Origin: Cellvibrionaceae bacterium
Lineage (GTDB): Bacteria > Pseudomonadota > Gammaproteobacteria > Pseudomonadales > Cellvibrionaceae
NCBI GenBank assembly: GCA_021151525.1
Contig: JAGKXD010000064.1
Location: forward strand, 1 to 23,702
Length of the DNA: 23,702 bases
Direction: 5' to 3'
The stretch's first letter is position 1; every line of letters starts with the position of its first letter. Shown here piece by piece: positions 22,373 through 23,702 of the stretch. Under the pieces are notes generated by a model. That model was not told the DNA's origin. It did not search any database and saw only the letters and a program-made list of their open reading frames with translations. Made by a program: the position numbers and the translations under genes.

Positions 22373-23290
22373 GTGAAAGTCGCAGGCATAGTTGTTACTT
22401 ACAATCGCAGGAGCCTACTTGAGCGGTGCATTGAAGCGCTCAGCAGCCAAACAATGCAATTACAATCCATTATTATTATAGATAATGCATCTACCGATGA
22501 CACGGCCCTTTGGTTTTCTCAAAGTGTTTATGCAAACAATCCAAATTTTATTTATATAAAACTGTCAAGCAATACTGGGGGGGCGGGAGGCTTCAATGCT
22601 GCACTAAAATACTCACTAGAACAAAAATACAATTGGGCATGGATTATGGATGATGATGCACTTCCCGAGAAAAATGCATTTGAAATGCTGATGGCTATAT
22701 CGCCAACTCCAGAAAATATCTATGGCTCAATTGCTATTTGCGGTGAGAATACCTCTTGGCCCACAACCATAATCAATAAGGATTCTATTAAGCTTACGAA
22801 TAATATTCAGGATATACCCGATTTAGCGGAAGTTAGCTTTTTGCCATTTCTTGGGCTACTTGTTCACTCAAGTACCATAGAAAAAATAGGTCTCCCAGAT
22901 GGCGATTTTTTTATAGCTGGTGATGACTTAGAATATTGCTTAAGAGCTAAAAAAACAGGAATGAAAATCATTGTTGCTGGGCAAAGCCGAGTAAATCACC
23001 CTAAAGCCGAAATTTATACATTCAACATTTTTGGATGTAAGATTGATACTCTAAAGATTCCGCCTTGGAAAAGTTACTACAACACCAGAAACAAAATTCT
23101 CATCGCTAGAAAATATTATAGCTTTAGACTACTGACGGAAACATTGCCAGGAATAATAGTGAGAATCCTAATAAATATATTGCTTGAGCAACACAAACTT
23201 GTACATTTACACGCCGTAGTGGCGGGAGTGATTGATGGGGTTTTAGGGCTCAAAGGTAAAAGGCATATTTTATGGAAAATCAAAGCATGA
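22373..23290 (+). CDS. GT2 glycosyltransferase, GlfT-like (probable galactofuranosyltransferase)
   Basis: Inverting GT-A glycosyltransferase of 305 aa, predicted to act at the cytosolic membrane face. It begins AGIVVTYNRRSLLERCIEAL, then IIIIDNASTDDTA, NTGGAGGFNAAL, and the metal-binding WIMDDDALP (Asp93-Asp95). FIAGDDLEYCLRAKKTG and PPWKSYYNTRNKILIARKYY follow; the last is characteristic of GlfT/WbbL-like enzymes. The start is GTG at 22373, with AAAGG about 8 nt upstream. The 3-prime end overlaps glf, which makes UDP-galactofuranose, so galactofuranose is the likely donor. Rhamnose is a weaker alternative, because WbbL-type rhamnosyltransferases share the GGAGG motif. Confidence 0.85.
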   Translation: MKVAGIVVTYNRRSLLERCIEALSSQTMQLQSIIIIDNASTDDTALWFSQSVYANNPNFIYIKLSSNTGGAGGFNAALKYSLEQKYNWAWIMDDDALPEKNAFEMLMAISPTPENIYGSIAICGENTSWPTTIINKDSIKLTNNIQDIPDLAEVSFLPFLGLLVHSSTIEKIGLPDGDFFIAGDDLEYCLRAKKTGMKIIVAGQSRVNHPKAEIYTFNIFGCKIDTLKIPPWKSYYNTRNKILIARKYYSFRLLTETLPGIIVRILINILLEQHKLVHLHAVVAGVIDGVLGLKGKRHILWKIKA

Positions 23291-23702
23291 CATCGAACTT
23301 CCTTATTGTTGGCGCAGGCTTCGCAGGCTGCGTTATCGCCCGAGAATTAGCTGAAGCAGGTCACCATATTATAATTATTGATAAGCGACACCATGTAGCA
23401 GGCAATGCTTATGATCAATATGATGCAAATGGAATTTTGATTCACAAATACGGCCCTCATATTTTTCATACAAACAGCGAGCGTATCTTTAAATATTTGT
23501 CGCAATTTACCGAATGGCGGAATTATGAGCATCGAGTACTTTGCGTTGTAGATGCTGAATACTATCCATTCCCGATCAATCAGGACACTGTCAATCGACT
23601 ATATAGTTTAAACTTAAACGAAAAAGAAATTGAAATTTTTTTCGAAAAAGCGAGAGAGCCTCGAGACCCAATTAAAACCAGTGAGGACGTAGTTTTAAAT
23701 AG
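23272..23702 (+). CDS. glf: UDP-galactopyranose mutase, partial (runs off right edge)
   Basis: N-terminal part (about 143 residues) of the FAD-dependent enzyme that interconverts UDP-galactopyranose and UDP-galactofuranose. Visible are the FAD-binding LIVGAGFAGCVIARELAEAG, IIIIDKRHHVAGNAYD, and the family-specific LIHKYGPHIFHTNSE, followed by YYPFPINQDTV. No stop occurs before the window ends. ATG at 23272 has AAAGG about 8 nt upstream and overlaps the GT2 gene by 19 nt. ATG at 23287, in frame, would give an ATGA overlap with that gene's stop and is an equally compact alternative. Confidence 0.93.
   Translation, partial: MENQSMTSNFLIVGAGFAGCVIARELAEAGHHIIIIDKRHHVAGNAYDQYDANGILIHKYGPHIFHTNSERIFKYLSQFTEWRNYEHRVLCVVDAEYYPFPINQDTVNRLYSLNLNEKEIEIFFEKAREPRDPIKTSEDVVLN

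Overview
The window looks like chromosome from a polysaccharide-degrading gammaproteobacterium, most likely Cellvibrionaceae (Cellvibrio-like). This rests on secreted CBM6 and GH16 beta-glucanase proteins beside the order nadC / DUF1631 gene / ampD / ampE, which I recall as also found in Pseudomonas. The genus is an inference; no rRNA or other taxonomic marker is present.

Region 1 (1-3920) holds two tandem genes for secreted multidomain proteins. Each has a signal peptide, a CBM6 carbohydrate-binding module and a two-motif beta/gamma-crystallin domain with canonical calcium-binding motifs. The N-terminal cassettes are nearly the same, but the C-terminal modules differ: a thaumatin-like domain in the first and a GH16 endo-beta-1,3-glucanase in the second. 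Each gene has its own rho-independent terminator. The pair looks like a set aimed at beta-glucans, perhaps fungal or algal walls.

Region 2 (3925-13554) is housekeeping. It holds fxsA, a DUF481 outer-membrane-type protein, an alkyltransferase-like (ATL) DNA repair protein, an AmpG-type muropeptide permease, a 135-bp palindromic repeat element, yajQ, ampE, ampD, a large DUF1631 protein, and divergently nadC. AmpG, AmpD and AmpE put peptidoglycan recycling genes within about 3.6 kb, but no ampC or ampR is visible.

Region 3 (13581-23702, running off the right edge) is a visibly AT-richer surface-polysaccharide locus in two divergent arms. The leftward arm encodes a left-handed-beta-helix acyltransferase, WecE-type sugar aminotransferase, Wzx-type flippase and a glycosyltransferase, with very tight or overlapping junctions. 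The rightward arm encodes a methyltransferase, a GT4 glycosyltransferase, a large HAD-domain protein of unknown role, a GlfT-like GT2 and the start of glf (UDP-galactopyranose mutase). The predicted glycan contains an N-acylated 4-amino-4,6-dideoxyhexose and galactofuranose. No nucleotide-sugar precursor genes (rmlA/rmlB) or polymerase are in the window.

The most unusual content is the CBM6-crystallin cassette with interchangeable effector modules, particularly the version carrying a bacterial thaumatin-like domain. No tRNA, rRNA, CRISPR array, transposase or integrase was seen.
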